Assembly (NCBI RefSeq): GCF_001536285.1
Contig: NZ_FAOZ01000004.1
Coordinates: 124,001 to 188,000 of the forward strand
DNA from: Parafrankia irregularis
GTDB taxonomy: Bacteria; Actinomycetota; Actinomycetes; Frankiales; Frankiaceae
Length of the DNA stretch: 64,000 bases
Direction of reading: 5' to 3'
Shown: positions 52,321 to 60,808 of the stretch, piece after piece
Layout of the letters: the number at the start of each line of letters is the position of its first letter
How positions within the stretch are numbered: the first letter of the stretch is position 1
Notes under the pieces: model-generated
Databases searched by the model: none
What the model saw: only the letters and a program-made list of their open reading frames with translations
Told to the model about the DNA's origin: nothing
Program-made: the position numbers and the translations under genes

Positions 52321-53123
52321 GCGAATTCGCCGGTCTCGGTGTCGAACAGACCGATGCTGTCGGCCGTCACCCGCTGCTCGGGGTTGACCGGGTTCGGGTC
52401 CCATCGGGTGGCCTTGGGCCGCACCAGCTGGTGGAGCACGTAGGAGGTCGTCGGGCCGTAGTGCCGCGGCTCCCCGGAGTGGTGGTAGTGGCCGCCGACA
52501 TGCAGCCGTGGCCGCAGGTGCTCGATGAGCCGGGAGAGCTTCGGCGAGCCCTGCACGTTCCCGCGCCGGTCGCGTGACATCCCGTACGGGCCGTCGTGGG
52601 TGACCAGGACGTCCACGGTGCCCGGCGCGGTGTCGACGAGCCGGGCGTAGGCGACGTCGTCCAGATCCATCTTCCCGGCGGACTCGATCAGCCCGAGGAA
52701 CGCCACTCCTGCTCCGGCGACCGTCACCACGCTCCCGCAGGCCACATGGTGGTAGGCGCCCAGCGGGTCCACCGGCACGACCGCCGCGCCCGCGGCCGCC
52801 TCGTGCAGCGAGGCCAGCCAGTCGTGGTCCTCGTGGTTGCCGCTGACGAACAGCACCGAGGGGATGCGTTCGAGCGCGAGCCGCACGCCTTCGGCGAGCG
52901 ACGGCGATGGATCCAGCAGCCGGAGGAAGTCGCCCTGGGCGGGATGATCCCGCCCGAAACGGCGGCTGGGCTCGTCGAGCCGGTCCGCCGACGGATAGGC
53001 GCCCAGATCCCCGACCTGGACCACGGCGTCGAGCCTGATTCCGCGCCGTTCCTGGAGAAGCACCGCCGCACCCAGCGCATGCAGCACACAACCGTGGACG
53101 TCGCCCACGAATGCGATGTTCAT
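52239..53123 (-). CDS. Metallophosphoesterase
   Basis: A 294-residue calcineurin-like phosphoesterase with all five metal motifs in order: GDVHGC, VGDLG, GNHEDHDW, VTHDGPYG and GGHYHHSG. It should hydrolyse a phosphomono- or diester with a two-metal centre; the substrate is unknown. ATG 53123 is followed at once by the first strand (MNIAFVGDVHG), so the start is secure. The 3' end overlaps the convergent desaturase gene by 82 bp. Upstream lies the repeat-rich 607-bp stretch. Confidence 0.92.
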   Translation of the reverse strand: MNIAFVGDVHGCVLHALGAAVLLQERRGIRLDAVVQVGDLGAYPSADRLDEPSRRFGRDHPAQGDFLRLLDPSPSLAEGVRLALERIPSVLFVSGNHEDHDWLASLHEAAAGAAVVPVDPLGAYHHVACGSVVTVAGAGVAFLGLIESAGKMDLDDVAYARLVDTAPGTVDVLVTHDGPYGMSRDRRGNVQGSPKLSRLIEHLRPRLHVGGHYHHSGEPRHYGPTTSYVLHQLVRPKATRWDPNPVNPEQRVTADSIGLFDTETGEFAYVRDEWLTEVSGDALDLAELVAATAR

Positions 53124-53315
53124 TTTCTGTCGACCTTCCGCAGGGAGCCAGGTTGAAATGGCTCCGCGCCGGTCGGGCGGTACAACGTTGTGGTGTCAAC
53201 CACCGGCCCTGAAGCGATGACGTGCAACCGCATCACATGCAGGCGGCGACGCGCGGATCCTGCGACGCCGGCCCGGTGGCTCACATCCCAGCGTTCTACC
53301 GCCGTCTCGACGACC

Positions 53316-53383
53316 GAGCCTTTTTCATCGTCGACACGGACCCGCGGAATCCCTGACCGTGGACCGTGAGATGGAGAAGGCTC
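53316..53383. repeat. Dispersed element, copy B
   Basis: 68 bp that align over their whole length with 25213-25279, with a one-base insertion in the T-run and about ten substitutions. The ends GAGCCTT and AAGGCTC remain inverted. See copy A. Confidence 0.8.
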
Positions 53384-53542
53384 GCTGAGCCGGATCAAGC
53401 ATCGCAGCCGCCTGTGGAGTCGTCAACAAGCCGTCGCCCAGAAGACGCCCGGCGGGCGAGTAGGAAGTGCTAAGGATTTTGGTTGCTCTGGCTTCTGGAG
53501 CATGTAGCGGAATCCCGGGCTTCGGATTTCGGTTGCTGCCAA

Positions 53543-53594
53543 GCAAGAGTTGCGGATTTTGGTCGTTCGAACAACCAAAATCCGCAGCTCTTGC
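53543..53594. repeat. Long inverted repeat, 21-base arms
   Basis: GCAAGAGTTGCGGATTTTGGT (53543-53563, 21 bases) pairs with 53574-53594 with one G-T mismatch, around the self-complementary GTTCGAAC. It would form a near-perfect hairpin as RNA or cruciform as DNA. It is AT-richer than the surrounding genome. Confidence 0.88.
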
Positions 53595-53730
53595 GGAACG
53601 CCAAACTACTCTCCGCCCCTTTTGTCTCTCTTGAGATGAATTGCCGGTTCGGCGCGACGGTGCCGGATCCCGGGGGGTGGCCAGGCGGCGAGTGGACACG
53701 GGCCGCCAGACCGATGCCGGGCGGGCAGGG

Positions 53731-54420
53731 CTACCCGGCTGTGCGGTTCTCGGCGACGGCCTCGCGCACCGGGGCGCCGGTGACATCCTGCGCGGCGACC
53801 TCAGGGGCAGCGGACGCACCCAGCGGCTCGCCGTGCCACTGAACCAGGTTCCAGCCGGCCGCGGGATCGCCTTCGATCGTGACCATTCCGGTGTTCGAGA
53901 GCCACCGATCCTCGACGGAACCGACGCCACCGACCCGAATGCCGACCCAGGCCCGGATCGCGGCACCATGGCTGACGAGCAGGACGGTGTCGTGATCGTC
54001 ATGCGCGGCCGCGATGCTCGTGACCGCGGTGTCGTATCCGGCGACGAACCGGCGACCGTCGTACCCACCCGGCATCGTGCGGTCCAGATCGCCGTGGATC
54101 CAGTCGCTGATGACGTCGAGGTAGGTCGTGACGGCTTCCCTGTCGCTGCGCAGCTCAAGGTCGCCGGCGGCGATCTCCTCGATGCCCTGCTCGACCTTGG
54201 CCAGCAGGCCGCATGCGTTGGCAAGAGGGGCCGCTGTGAGCTGGGTGCGGACCAGGAGCGAGGTGTAGATCGCCGAGATCGGCTCCCCGCTGAGCGCGTC
54301 GGGCAGTGCCCGTGCCTGCGCGTGACCGAGCGCGGTCAGCCCGGCTCCCGGCAGCCCTGTATCGAGGGCACCGGCGACGTTGGAAGGGGTTTGGCCGTGT
54401 CGGAGCAGCATCAGGCGCAT
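53731..54420 (-). CDS. Histidine phosphatase (phosphoglycerate mutase-like)
   Basis: A 229-residue enzyme of the histidine phosphatase superfamily. The LLRHGQTPSN motif at residues 5-14 holds the phosphorylated histidine; the second histidine is in VSHGAAIRAW. GLTALGHAQARAL and AIYTSLLVRTQ(L)TA match the broad-specificity (GpmB/CobC-like) group, so mutase activity is not implied. Start ATG 54420 gives the first strand (MRLMLLRHG). The last 30 residues form a Pro/Ala-rich tail. Confidence 0.9.
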   Translation of the reverse strand: MRLMLLRHGQTPSNVAGALDTGLPGAGLTALGHAQARALPDALSGEPISAIYTSLLVRTQLTAAPLANACGLLAKVEQGIEEIAAGDLELRSDREAVTTYLDVISDWIHGDLDRTMPGGYDGRRFVAGYDTAVTSIAAAHDDHDTVLLVSHGAAIRAWVGIRVGGVGSVEDRWLSNTGMVTIEGDPAAGWNLVQWHGEPLGASAAPEVAAQDVTGAPVREAVAENRTAG

Positions 54421-54567
54421 CGTGACCGAGTCTAGCCAGCGGCTGACGTCGCGGCACTGACCATCGCGAGATCGGGTTTGCCCGGACTCCCCGGATCCGA
54501 CCGTGGCAGGTCCTCTCTCCACGGTCAGGCGTGGAGAGAGGACCTACGGGTTTGGACCTGCTCGTTT

Positions 54568-57309
54568 CTAGCTGTTCACCGGTTGGGTGAGGTCGTAGAC
54601 GGTCTGGCCGCCCACGGTCAGCGCGGTGAAGTTCTCGGTGACCCACGTCGAGATCTCACTGTTGCCGCCGAAGCCGCCGCCCCCGCCGCCGAAGCCGGGC
54701 ATGCCGCCGGTGCCCGTTGCCGCGTCGCCGCCGGTGTTCTGGTCACCAGTACCGGACTGCGTGCCGCCGTTGGCCCCGGACTGCGTGCCTCCGGTGCCTC
54801 CGGACTGCGCGGTTTCTCCGGTGCCGCTGGTCGCGATGTTGGTGAACGTGCCGCCACCCATGCCGCCGGCGATGAAGTAGTGGATCTCGCCGTCGTTGAC
54901 GTACTGCTTGAACTGCTCCAGGGTGATCGCCGGGTCACTGCCGGACCAGCCGCCCATCGCCATCACCGGGCTGCCCCCGCTGGCGAGCTCCATCGACGCG
55001 GCCGACTGCGAGGTGCTCGTCGCGGCGACCCATCGGTAGCCCTCGGCGCCCTCGGCGAGGAGTTTGCCCAGCTCGTCGCTGACGTCCTCGCCCATGCCCC
55101 CGCCGCGCATGCCGCCGCCCGCGCCCGTGCCGCTGTTCCCGCCCGCGCCGCCGTTCCCGGTCGTTCCGCTGTTCCCGGTCGCGCCGCCGTTCCCGGTCGT
55201 TCCGCTGTTCCCGGTCGCGCTGTCGTTCCCGGTCGTCCCGCCGCCCGGGAAGCCCTGACCGCCGCCGGGGAAGCCTTCGCCTCCGCCGGGGAAGCCCTGA
55301 CCGCCGCCGGGGAAGCCCTGACCGCCGTTCGCCTCCGCGATGCCCGGCCCGCCGCCCATGCGTCCGAGGCCGCCCATGCCGCCGCCGGACGGTCCTGCCA
55401 GCGGGATCGAACCGGTGTGCGGCTGCGAGGCGGTCTCCAGCGCGTAGCCCGCCGGGGCGGCCAGCGCGCCGAAGGCGACGACCACGGCGAGCGCGACCGC
55501 CGTCCTGCGGACCACACGCTGGCCTGCGCGCGCGGCGACCGCCCCGACACGGAGCAGAAGCGGGCCGGCGAGCACCGCGACCGCGCCCACCAGGCCGGCG
55601 ACCAGCACCGGCAGCCGCAGCCAGCCCTGCCATTCGTCGTTGCGGCCGAGCAGGACGTACGGCCAGATCGAGGCGGCCGCGATGCCCGCCGCCAGGAAAA
55701 CCCGGGAGATGATCTCGCCGCGGGCGCGCCAGAGCTCATGCAGACCGATCGCGATGGTGCCGGCGATGGCGGGGGCGAGCGCCACCGAGTAGTACTCGTG
55801 GACGATGCCCTCCATGTAGCTGAAGGTCAGGCCGGTCACCAGCAGCCAGCAACCCCACAGCACCAGCCCGGCGCGGGCGCGGTCGGTACGCGGCGCCCGC
55901 CGGGTCGCCCACAGACCGCCGACCAGCAGGACGAGCGCGGCGGGCAGCAGCCAGGAGATCTGGTCGCCGAAGTTGTCGCCGAACATCCGGTCGATGCCGG
56001 TGGCGCCGCCGAAGCCGCCGCCACCGCCACCCCCACCGGGGCCGTTCATCGTGAACTCGCCGCCTCCCGGCGGGCCGCCGTTCGCACTGAAGTACTGCTC
56101 GATCTCGGTAAGCGCGGCCTGGCCACCGGGGAGGTTGCCTCGGCCGCCGCCACCGCCGCCCGGACCGTTGCTCTCACCGAAGATCCGGCCCAGGCCGTTG
56201 TAGCCGAACGCCAGGCCGAGCACGCTGTTGTCCTCGGAGCCACCGATGTAGGGCCGCGAGCTCTTCGGCCACAGGTCGGTGGCGAGCACCCACCAGCCGG
56301 CCCCGACCAGGATGCCGCCGACGCCGGCGAGCACCCCGCCGACGCGGCGCCACCAGCCGGTCGGAGCGGCGATCAGGTACGCCAGCCCGAAGGCGGGAAC
56401 CACCAGGAACGCCTGCATCATCTTGGTCAGGAAGGCGAAGCCGACGGCCACACCGGCGGCGACCAGCCACCGCCAGGACGCGGCCTCCAGCGCACGGGTG
56501 ACCGCGTAGGCGCCGACGACCAGCAGCAGCACGAGCAGGGCGTCCGGGTTGTTGAAGCGGAACATCAGCACGGCGACCGGGGTGAGCGCGCACAGCACCC
56601 CGGCCAGAAGGCCGGCCACCGGCCCGGCGACCCGGCGGACGGTGGCGTACAGGAGCCCGACCGTCGCGACCCCGCACAGCGCGTTCGGGACGAGCATGCT
56701 CCAGCTGGAGAAACCGAAGATGCGCCCGGACAGCGCCATCATCCACAGCGAGGCCGGAGGTTTGTCCACGGTGATGAAGTTCGACGAGTCCAGCGACCCG
56801 AAGAACATCGCCTTCCAGCTCAGCGTGCCGGCCTGGACGGCCGCCGCGTAGAAGCTGTTGGCGTTGCCCGAGGCGCCCAGATCCCACAGATAGAGCACGG
56901 CGGTGGCGGCGAGCAGCGCCAACAGCGCCGGGCGCACCCAGCGTGGATCGTCCGGCCGGCCACGGACCAGCCGGGCGAACCGCCCACCTGGGGTCGCGCC
57001 ACCCGCCCGGTGCCCCGCACCCGGGTTTCGCGGGTCGGGCTGGGCCGGCCGCTCCGGTTGGGCCGGTTGCTCCGCCGCCCGGATGTCCTCGTCCTCCGGA
57101 CCGCGCTGCACCGGCGGCGGGATGACCTCGGCCTGGCCGGCCGCCGCTGAGCCCGCCGCCGGAGAGTCGCCCCCGTACTGCGTGGCCGAAAGGGGCCGGC
57201 TCGCGTATGGCTGGCCATAGGCAGGACCACCGGAAGGCGGCCCGCCGGGCAGCGCACCCGCGTTCGGCTCGCCGGAACGCGGCGCCTCGACATTCCTGTT
57301 GACTGTCAT
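54568..57309 (-). CDS. GT39-family glycosyltransferase with Gly-rich insert (YkcB-like)
   Basis: A 913-residue membrane glycosyltransferase (GT-C fold). A Pro/Gly-rich cytosolic N-terminus (about 110 residues) precedes about twelve hydrophobic helices; FITVDKPPASLWMM and FRFNNPDALLVLLL are the family's conserved loops. It would transfer a sugar from a polyprenyl phosphate donor on the outer face. Two large Gly-rich inserts stand out: one near bases 56100-56170 and 55990-56050, and one after the last helices (55090-55345) built of GFPGGGQ and GNSGTTGNGGA repeats. A globular C-terminal domain ends the protein. ATG 57309 has AAAGGA and overlaps the GT2-GtrA stop (ATGA). The pairing resembles the B. 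subtilis ykcB-ykcC genes. Confidence 0.88.
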   Translation of the reverse strand: MTVNRNVEAPRSGEPNAGALPGGPPSGGPAYGQPYASRPLSATQYGGDSPAAGSAAAGQAEVIPPPVQRGPEDEDIRAAEQPAQPERPAQPDPRNPGAGHRAGGATPGGRFARLVRGRPDDPRWVRPALLALLAATAVLYLWDLGASGNANSFYAAAVQAGTLSWKAMFFGSLDSSNFITVDKPPASLWMMALSGRIFGFSSWSMLVPNALCGVATVGLLYATVRRVAGPVAGLLAGVLCALTPVAVLMFRFNNPDALLVLLLVVGAYAVTRALEAASWRWLVAAGVAVGFAFLTKMMQAFLVVPAFGLAYLIAAPTGWWRRVGGVLAGVGGILVGAGWWVLATDLWPKSSRPYIGGSEDNSVLGLAFGYNGLGRIFGESNGPGGGGGGRGNLPGGQAALTEIEQYFSANGGPPGGGEFTMNGPGGGGGGGGFGGATGIDRMFGDNFGDQISWLLPAALVLLVGGLWATRRAPRTDRARAGLVLWGCWLLVTGLTFSYMEGIVHEYYSVALAPAIAGTIAIGLHELWRARGEIISRVFLAAGIAAASIWPYVLLGRNDEWQGWLRLPVLVAGLVGAVAVLAGPLLLRVGAVAARAGQRVVRRTAVALAVVVAFGALAAPAGYALETASQPHTGSIPLAGPSGGGMGGLGRMGGGPGIAEANGGQGFPGGGQGFPGGGEGFPGGGQGFPGGGTTGNDSATGNSGTTGNGGATGNSGTTGNGGAGGNSGTGAGGGMRGGGMGEDVSDELGKLLAEGAEGYRWVAATSTSQSAASMELASGGSPVMAMGGWSGSDPAITLEQFKQYVNDGEIHYFIAGGMGGGTFTNIATSGTGETAQSGGTGGTQSGANGGTQSGTGDQNTGGDAATGTGGMPGFGGGGGGFGGNSEISTWVTENFTALTVGGQTVYDLTQPVNS

Positions 57310-58787
57310 CGATCCTTTTCCGGATTCCGGGGACGGGCCTGGGACTGGGCCGGGGGACGGGACTGGGGCTGGGGCTGGACAACGGTGGCCGCCGGCGGCG
57401 TTCGCGGCGACGTGGGTGGCGACGGAGCGGGCGCAACGGCAGGCCCGGACGAGGACACGACCTTTCCGGGCGTCCCGCGGCGCGGGTGGAAGACCCAGAC
57501 GCGGAAGGCGACGAAGCGCAGCACCGTGACCACCAGGTTCGCGATGACGAGCACCGCGAGCTCGACCCCGCGGCCTGGTTCGTCGGCGAGGGCGTGCAGG
57601 CCGGCGAGCGCGCCGCTGGTCAGCGCCAGCCCGACCGCGAAGATCACCAGGCCCTCGATGTGGCTCCGGGCGCCGACACCGCGGACGCCGAACGTCAGCC
57701 GGCGGTTGGCGGCGGTGTTGGCGACCGCGGTGAGGAGCAGCGCGAGAAGGTTCGCGGCCTGCGGGCCGAGCCACCCGCGCAGCAGGACGAACACGATCAG
57801 GTAGGCGACCGTGCTCGCGACGCCGATGGCCACGAACCGGACGAGCTGCCGGACCAGCCGGGGCGGAACCTCTGGCAGATCAGACGTCAGCGGCGCGCGG
57901 CCGAGCTGGGCGCGCAGCTGACCGATGGGTAGCCGGCCGGTTGCCAGGGCCCGGCCCACCCGCGCCACGCCGCGCAGGTCGGCGAGCGCGGTCGCGACGA
58001 TGTCGACCCTGCTGTCGGGGTCGTCCACCCAGTCCACCGGGACCTCGTGGATCCGCAGGCCGCAGCGTTCGGCCAGCACCAGCAGCTCGGTGTCGAAGAA
58101 CCAGGCGCTGTCCAGCACCAGGGGTAGCAGACGGTGGGCGGCCTCCGTCCGCATCGCCTTGAAGCCGCACTGCGCGTCCGAGAAGCTGGCGCGCAGTGTC
58201 GTGCGCAGCAACAGGTTGTAGCACCGGGAGATCACCTCACGCTTGGGCCCGCGCACCACCCGCGACCCACGCGCCAGCCGGGACCCGATCGCCAGGTCCG
58301 AATGCCCGGAGATCAGCGGCGCCACCAGCGGCAGCAGCCCGCCGAGATCGGTCGACAGGTCGACGTCCATGTAGGCGACGACGCGGGCGGTGCTGGCCAG
58401 CCAGACCTGCCGCAGCGCCCGACCGCGGCCCTTCTGCTCCAGGTGGACGGCCCGGACGTCGGTCAGCTCCTGGGCGAGCCGGGACGCGCACGCCCAGGTC
58501 CCGTCGGTGCTGGCGTTGTCCGCGATCGTAATGACGGTGCTGAACGGGAAGGACTGCCCCAGGAAGGCGTGCAGCCTGCGGACGCTGGGGCCAAGATCGT
58601 TCTCTTCGTTGTAGACCGGAATGACGATCTCGACATCCGGGCCTGTCGCGTCGGTGCCTGCGGTCGCAGGCCCTGAGGTCACGCCCGAAAGTGGCCGCGA
58701 CTCGACATCGTCCAGCATCATGGTGCCAGCGTTGCCGAGGAGGCTGGCGCTAGCCTTTGGCTCGCCTGTGAGCCAGCTATGAAACAC
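57306..58787 (-). CDS. GT2 glycosyltransferase fused to a GtrA-like membrane domain
   Basis: A 493-residue protein. Residues about 50-290 form a dolichyl-phosphate-sugar synthase-like GT2 domain: VIPVYNEENDLG, IADNASTDGTW, YMDVDLSTDLGG (metal-binding DXD region) and DAQCGFKAMR. Residues about 310-445 are a four-helix GtrA-like domain (VRFVAIGVASTVAYL, NTAANRRLTFG). It makes a polyprenyl-phosphate sugar and may flip it; the GT39 enzyme encoded next, with a four-base overlap, would then use it. The C-terminus is Pro-rich. The start is uncertain: GTG 58787 or one of the ATG codons near 58721-58724. Confidence 0.88.
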   Translation of the reverse strand: MFHSWLTGEPKASASLLGNAGTMMLDDVESRPLSGVTSGPATAGTDATGPDVEIVIPVYNEENDLGPSVRRLHAFLGQSFPFSTVITIADNASTDGTWACASRLAQELTDVRAVHLEQKGRGRALRQVWLASTARVVAYMDVDLSTDLGGLLPLVAPLISGHSDLAIGSRLARGSRVVRGPKREVISRCYNLLLRTTLRASFSDAQCGFKAMRTEAAHRLLPLVLDSAWFFDTELLVLAERCGLRIHEVPVDWVDDPDSRVDIVATALADLRGVARVGRALATGRLPIGQLRAQLGRAPLTSDLPEVPPRLVRQLVRFVAIGVASTVAYLIVFVLLRGWLGPQAANLLALLLTAVANTAANRRLTFGVRGVGARSHIEGLVIFAVGLALTSGALAGLHALADEPGRGVELAVLVIANLVVTVLRFVAFRVWVFHPRRGTPGKVVSSSGPAVAPAPSPPTSPRTPPAATVVQPQPQSRPPAQSQARPRNPEKDR

Positions 58788-58864
58788 GCCAATAAAAACC
58801 GAGCCATTTATGGTGAGCCGGGGTCTTTTCGGTTCACGCCTCCCGAGGCAAAGCGCGCCAGGCG

Positions 58865-58898
58865 CACCTGGAGATATCCAGCCGGATAACTCCAGGTG
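58865..58898 (-). terminator. Hairpin downstream of the CocE-type hydrolase gene
   Basis: CACCTGGAG (58865-58873) and CTCCAGGTG (58890-58898) pair perfectly; after one A-A mismatch TATCC pairs with GGATA around an AGCC loop, giving a 15-level stem. It lies about 105 bp after the leftward hydrolase stop and before the GT2-GtrA gene on the same strand. Confidence 0.75.
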
Positions 58899-58933
58899 AA
58901 CGCCGCGGAGCGGGCGACGGCCGACCTCCGGGA

Positions 58934-58996
58934 TCAGGCCCCAGGCAGGCCCATGTCAGGCCCCAGGTCAGGCCCCGAGCAGGCCCAGGTCAGGCG
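58934..58996. repeat. Spaced direct repeats after the hydrolase gene
   Basis: TCAGGCCCC occurs at 58934, 58956 and 58968, with a shortened copy (TCAGGC) at 58990; the spacing of 22, 12 and 22 bp shows duplicated larger units. It starts 6 bp after the stop codon of the leftward hydrolase gene. No coding role. Confidence 0.85.
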
Positions 58997-59001
58997 ACTG
59001 G

Positions 59002-60672
59002 TCAGCTGACCGTGGGGAGGGTCAGCGTGGATCCACCCGCGCCGGTCGCGACGGTGACGTCGACCGGCGTCGCGTTCTGGGTGAGCATGTCCGAGGCGCC
59101 GCCGGAAACGCGCACGGCGATGCGATGACCGGCCGCGAACTGCCAGTCGTCGGGCCGGATCGCGATGGTGAGGGTGACGGGTGAACCGGTCGGCACCGAT
59201 GTTGGCGTGACGCTGGACGACCGGTGGCTGGCACGGAGGAAGCCGTTGTTGACCAGCGTCTCCTTGCCGTCCGGCCCGATGTCGAGCAGTTCGGCGTAGA
59301 GGTTCGCGTCGGGGCCGGACAGGGTCGCCTTCAGCGTGAGAACCGGCCGGCCGAACAGGGATGTCGGTGCGGTCAGCGCGCTGGTGCTGAACAGGACGGA
59401 CCCGCCGGTCGTGGACGGATCCTGCGGCTGGTGGAACGTCTTCGTACCGGCCGTGGGGTCGGCCGTGCCGAGCGAGCCGTCCGCGTTGAGGGCGAAGGAC
59501 TGCGTGACGGTGCCGGTCGGCCGGTAACCGGTGATCTCCCGCCAGCCCGGCGAGGTCGCGCCGCTGCCGGCACCGGCATGGCTGACCAGTGTCGGCTGGG
59601 CCGGGATCGGGATGTTCGGCAGCTTCATCACCCAGTTGTCGAACCACGCGAGCGCGATGCCCGGGGAGAGCCCTTCGGAGTTACAGACACCCCCGCAGTT
59701 CGGGTAGAGCAGCGGGCTCAGATGGGGCCACTGGCCGTAGATCGACCAGGTCCGGTCGAGCGCGCCCTCGATGTTGGTGAACTGGCCGGAGCGGAAGTAC
59801 TGGTCGACCCAGCCCCCCATGGTGAGGACCGGAACCTTGATCGAGTCGTAGCGGTCGGCGAAGGACCGCGACTGCCAGTATTCGTCGTAGGTGGGGTGAG
59901 CGCGGTTGGCGGCGTATTCGGCCTCGGTGTTGACCGCGCCACCGGTGATCGTCTGGGCGATCCCGGGCCAGTTGTCGATGCTGCCGCCCTCGGTGGATTT
60001 GATGCCACCCGGGTAGATGACGTCCTGGTAAAGGTTCGCGGGCGACTGGAGCGGGGTGATGGCCACCAGGTGCGGCGCCTGGTTGATGGCTGCTCCGTAG
60101 GTCGTCTGGCCGCCGTAGCTTTCGCCGGTCATTCCGATCCGGCCATTCGAATAGGGCTGGGTGGCCAGCCATTCGACCAGGTCGCGGGCGTCTTTTCCGT
60201 CCTGCGCCGACATGGCGTTCTGCCAGGTTCCCCCGGACCCGCCGGTGCCGCGCAGGTTACAGATCAGCGCGTTGTATCCGTGGGTCGCGAAATACGTGCC
60301 CTCGCCGGCTACATAGGACGTCCGTAAGATCGCGTACGGGGTGAACTCGACGACCAGGCCGGGAAATTTTCCCGAGGCCGGTGAGCCGTCGGTTGCCGGG
60401 CGGACCAGGGTGCAGCTCAGCGGTGTGCCGTCCTGGGTCGGCACCGTGATCTCGGTGGAGACGGCCTGATGGGTGGCCGGCCGGTCGTAGTCCCACCACG
60501 CTTTGGTGGCGTCCGACAACGGTGCGGCGGCGACCGGCGTCGGTGCCGATGTCGCGGATGTCGCCGGTGTCGGCCTGTCGGTGCCCCCGGTCGACGACGA
60601 CGAGCAGGCGGCGAGCGCGAGGACGGTGATCGGAACGAGGCTGTGGACGAGCGTGCGTGTGCGGACGGCCAT
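59002..60672 (-). CDS. CocE/NonD-family hydrolase, lipoprotein
   Basis: A 556-residue secreted hydrolase of the X-Pro dipeptidyl-peptidase (S15/CocE) family. The signal sequence ends in a lipobox, LAACSSS, so it should be anchored outside. The alpha/beta domain has EFTPYAILRT, LRGTGGSGGTW and the nucleophile elbow GMTGESYGG; the acid and histidine are expected near VPVLTMGGWVDQYF and GQWPHLSP. The C-terminal jelly-roll domain (VLFSTSAL, VRVSGGASD) is typical. Members cleave acyl esters or peptides; specificity is unknown. ATG 60672 has GGAGGAG directly upstream. Confidence 0.9.
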   Translation of the reverse strand: MAVRTRTLVHSLVPITVLALAACSSSSTGGTDRPTPATSATSAPTPVAAAPLSDATKAWWDYDRPATHQAVSTEITVPTQDGTPLSCTLVRPATDGSPASGKFPGLVVEFTPYAILRTSYVAGEGTYFATHGYNALICNLRGTGGSGGTWQNAMSAQDGKDARDLVEWLATQPYSNGRIGMTGESYGGQTTYGAAINQAPHLVAITPLQSPANLYQDVIYPGGIKSTEGGSIDNWPGIAQTITGGAVNTEAEYAANRAHPTYDEYWQSRSFADRYDSIKVPVLTMGGWVDQYFRSGQFTNIEGALDRTWSIYGQWPHLSPLLYPNCGGVCNSEGLSPGIALAWFDNWVMKLPNIPIPAQPTLVSHAGAGSGATSPGWREITGYRPTGTVTQSFALNADGSLGTADPTAGTKTFHQPQDPSTTGGSVLFSTSALTAPTSLFGRPVLTLKATLSGPDANLYAELLDIGPDGKETLVNNGFLRASHRSSSVTPTSVPTGSPVTLTIAIRPDDWQFAAGHRIAVRVSGGASDMLTQNATPVDVTVATGAGGSTLTLPTVS

Positions 60673-60808
60673 GAGACTCCTCCAAAATGTCTGGCAGAGT
60701 CTGCCATGCAATTTGGCGAAGGTCACGAAGTTGTCGGCCGACCTGGTACTTCGCGCAACTACCGCTGTCTTCGGCTACCCCGTCCCATCCGGTCCGCCGC
60801 GCCCATGG

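Larger units (their letters stand above)
53124..53730. other. Repeat-rich stretch without genes (607 bp)
   Basis: Between the metallophosphoesterase and histidine phosphatase genes. It holds the second copy of the 67-bp element (53316-53383), a block of lower GC content at about 53460-53640, three variants of the word GGATTT(T/C)GGT (near 53474, 53524 and 53554) and a long hairpin (53543-53594). Translations in all frames lack a protein-like pattern. Confidence 0.6.

Noticed and set aside
54478-57150. 890-codon plus-strand frame opposite the GT39 gene
   Set aside because: It owes its length to the Gly/Ala-rich repeats on the other strand; no domain signature.
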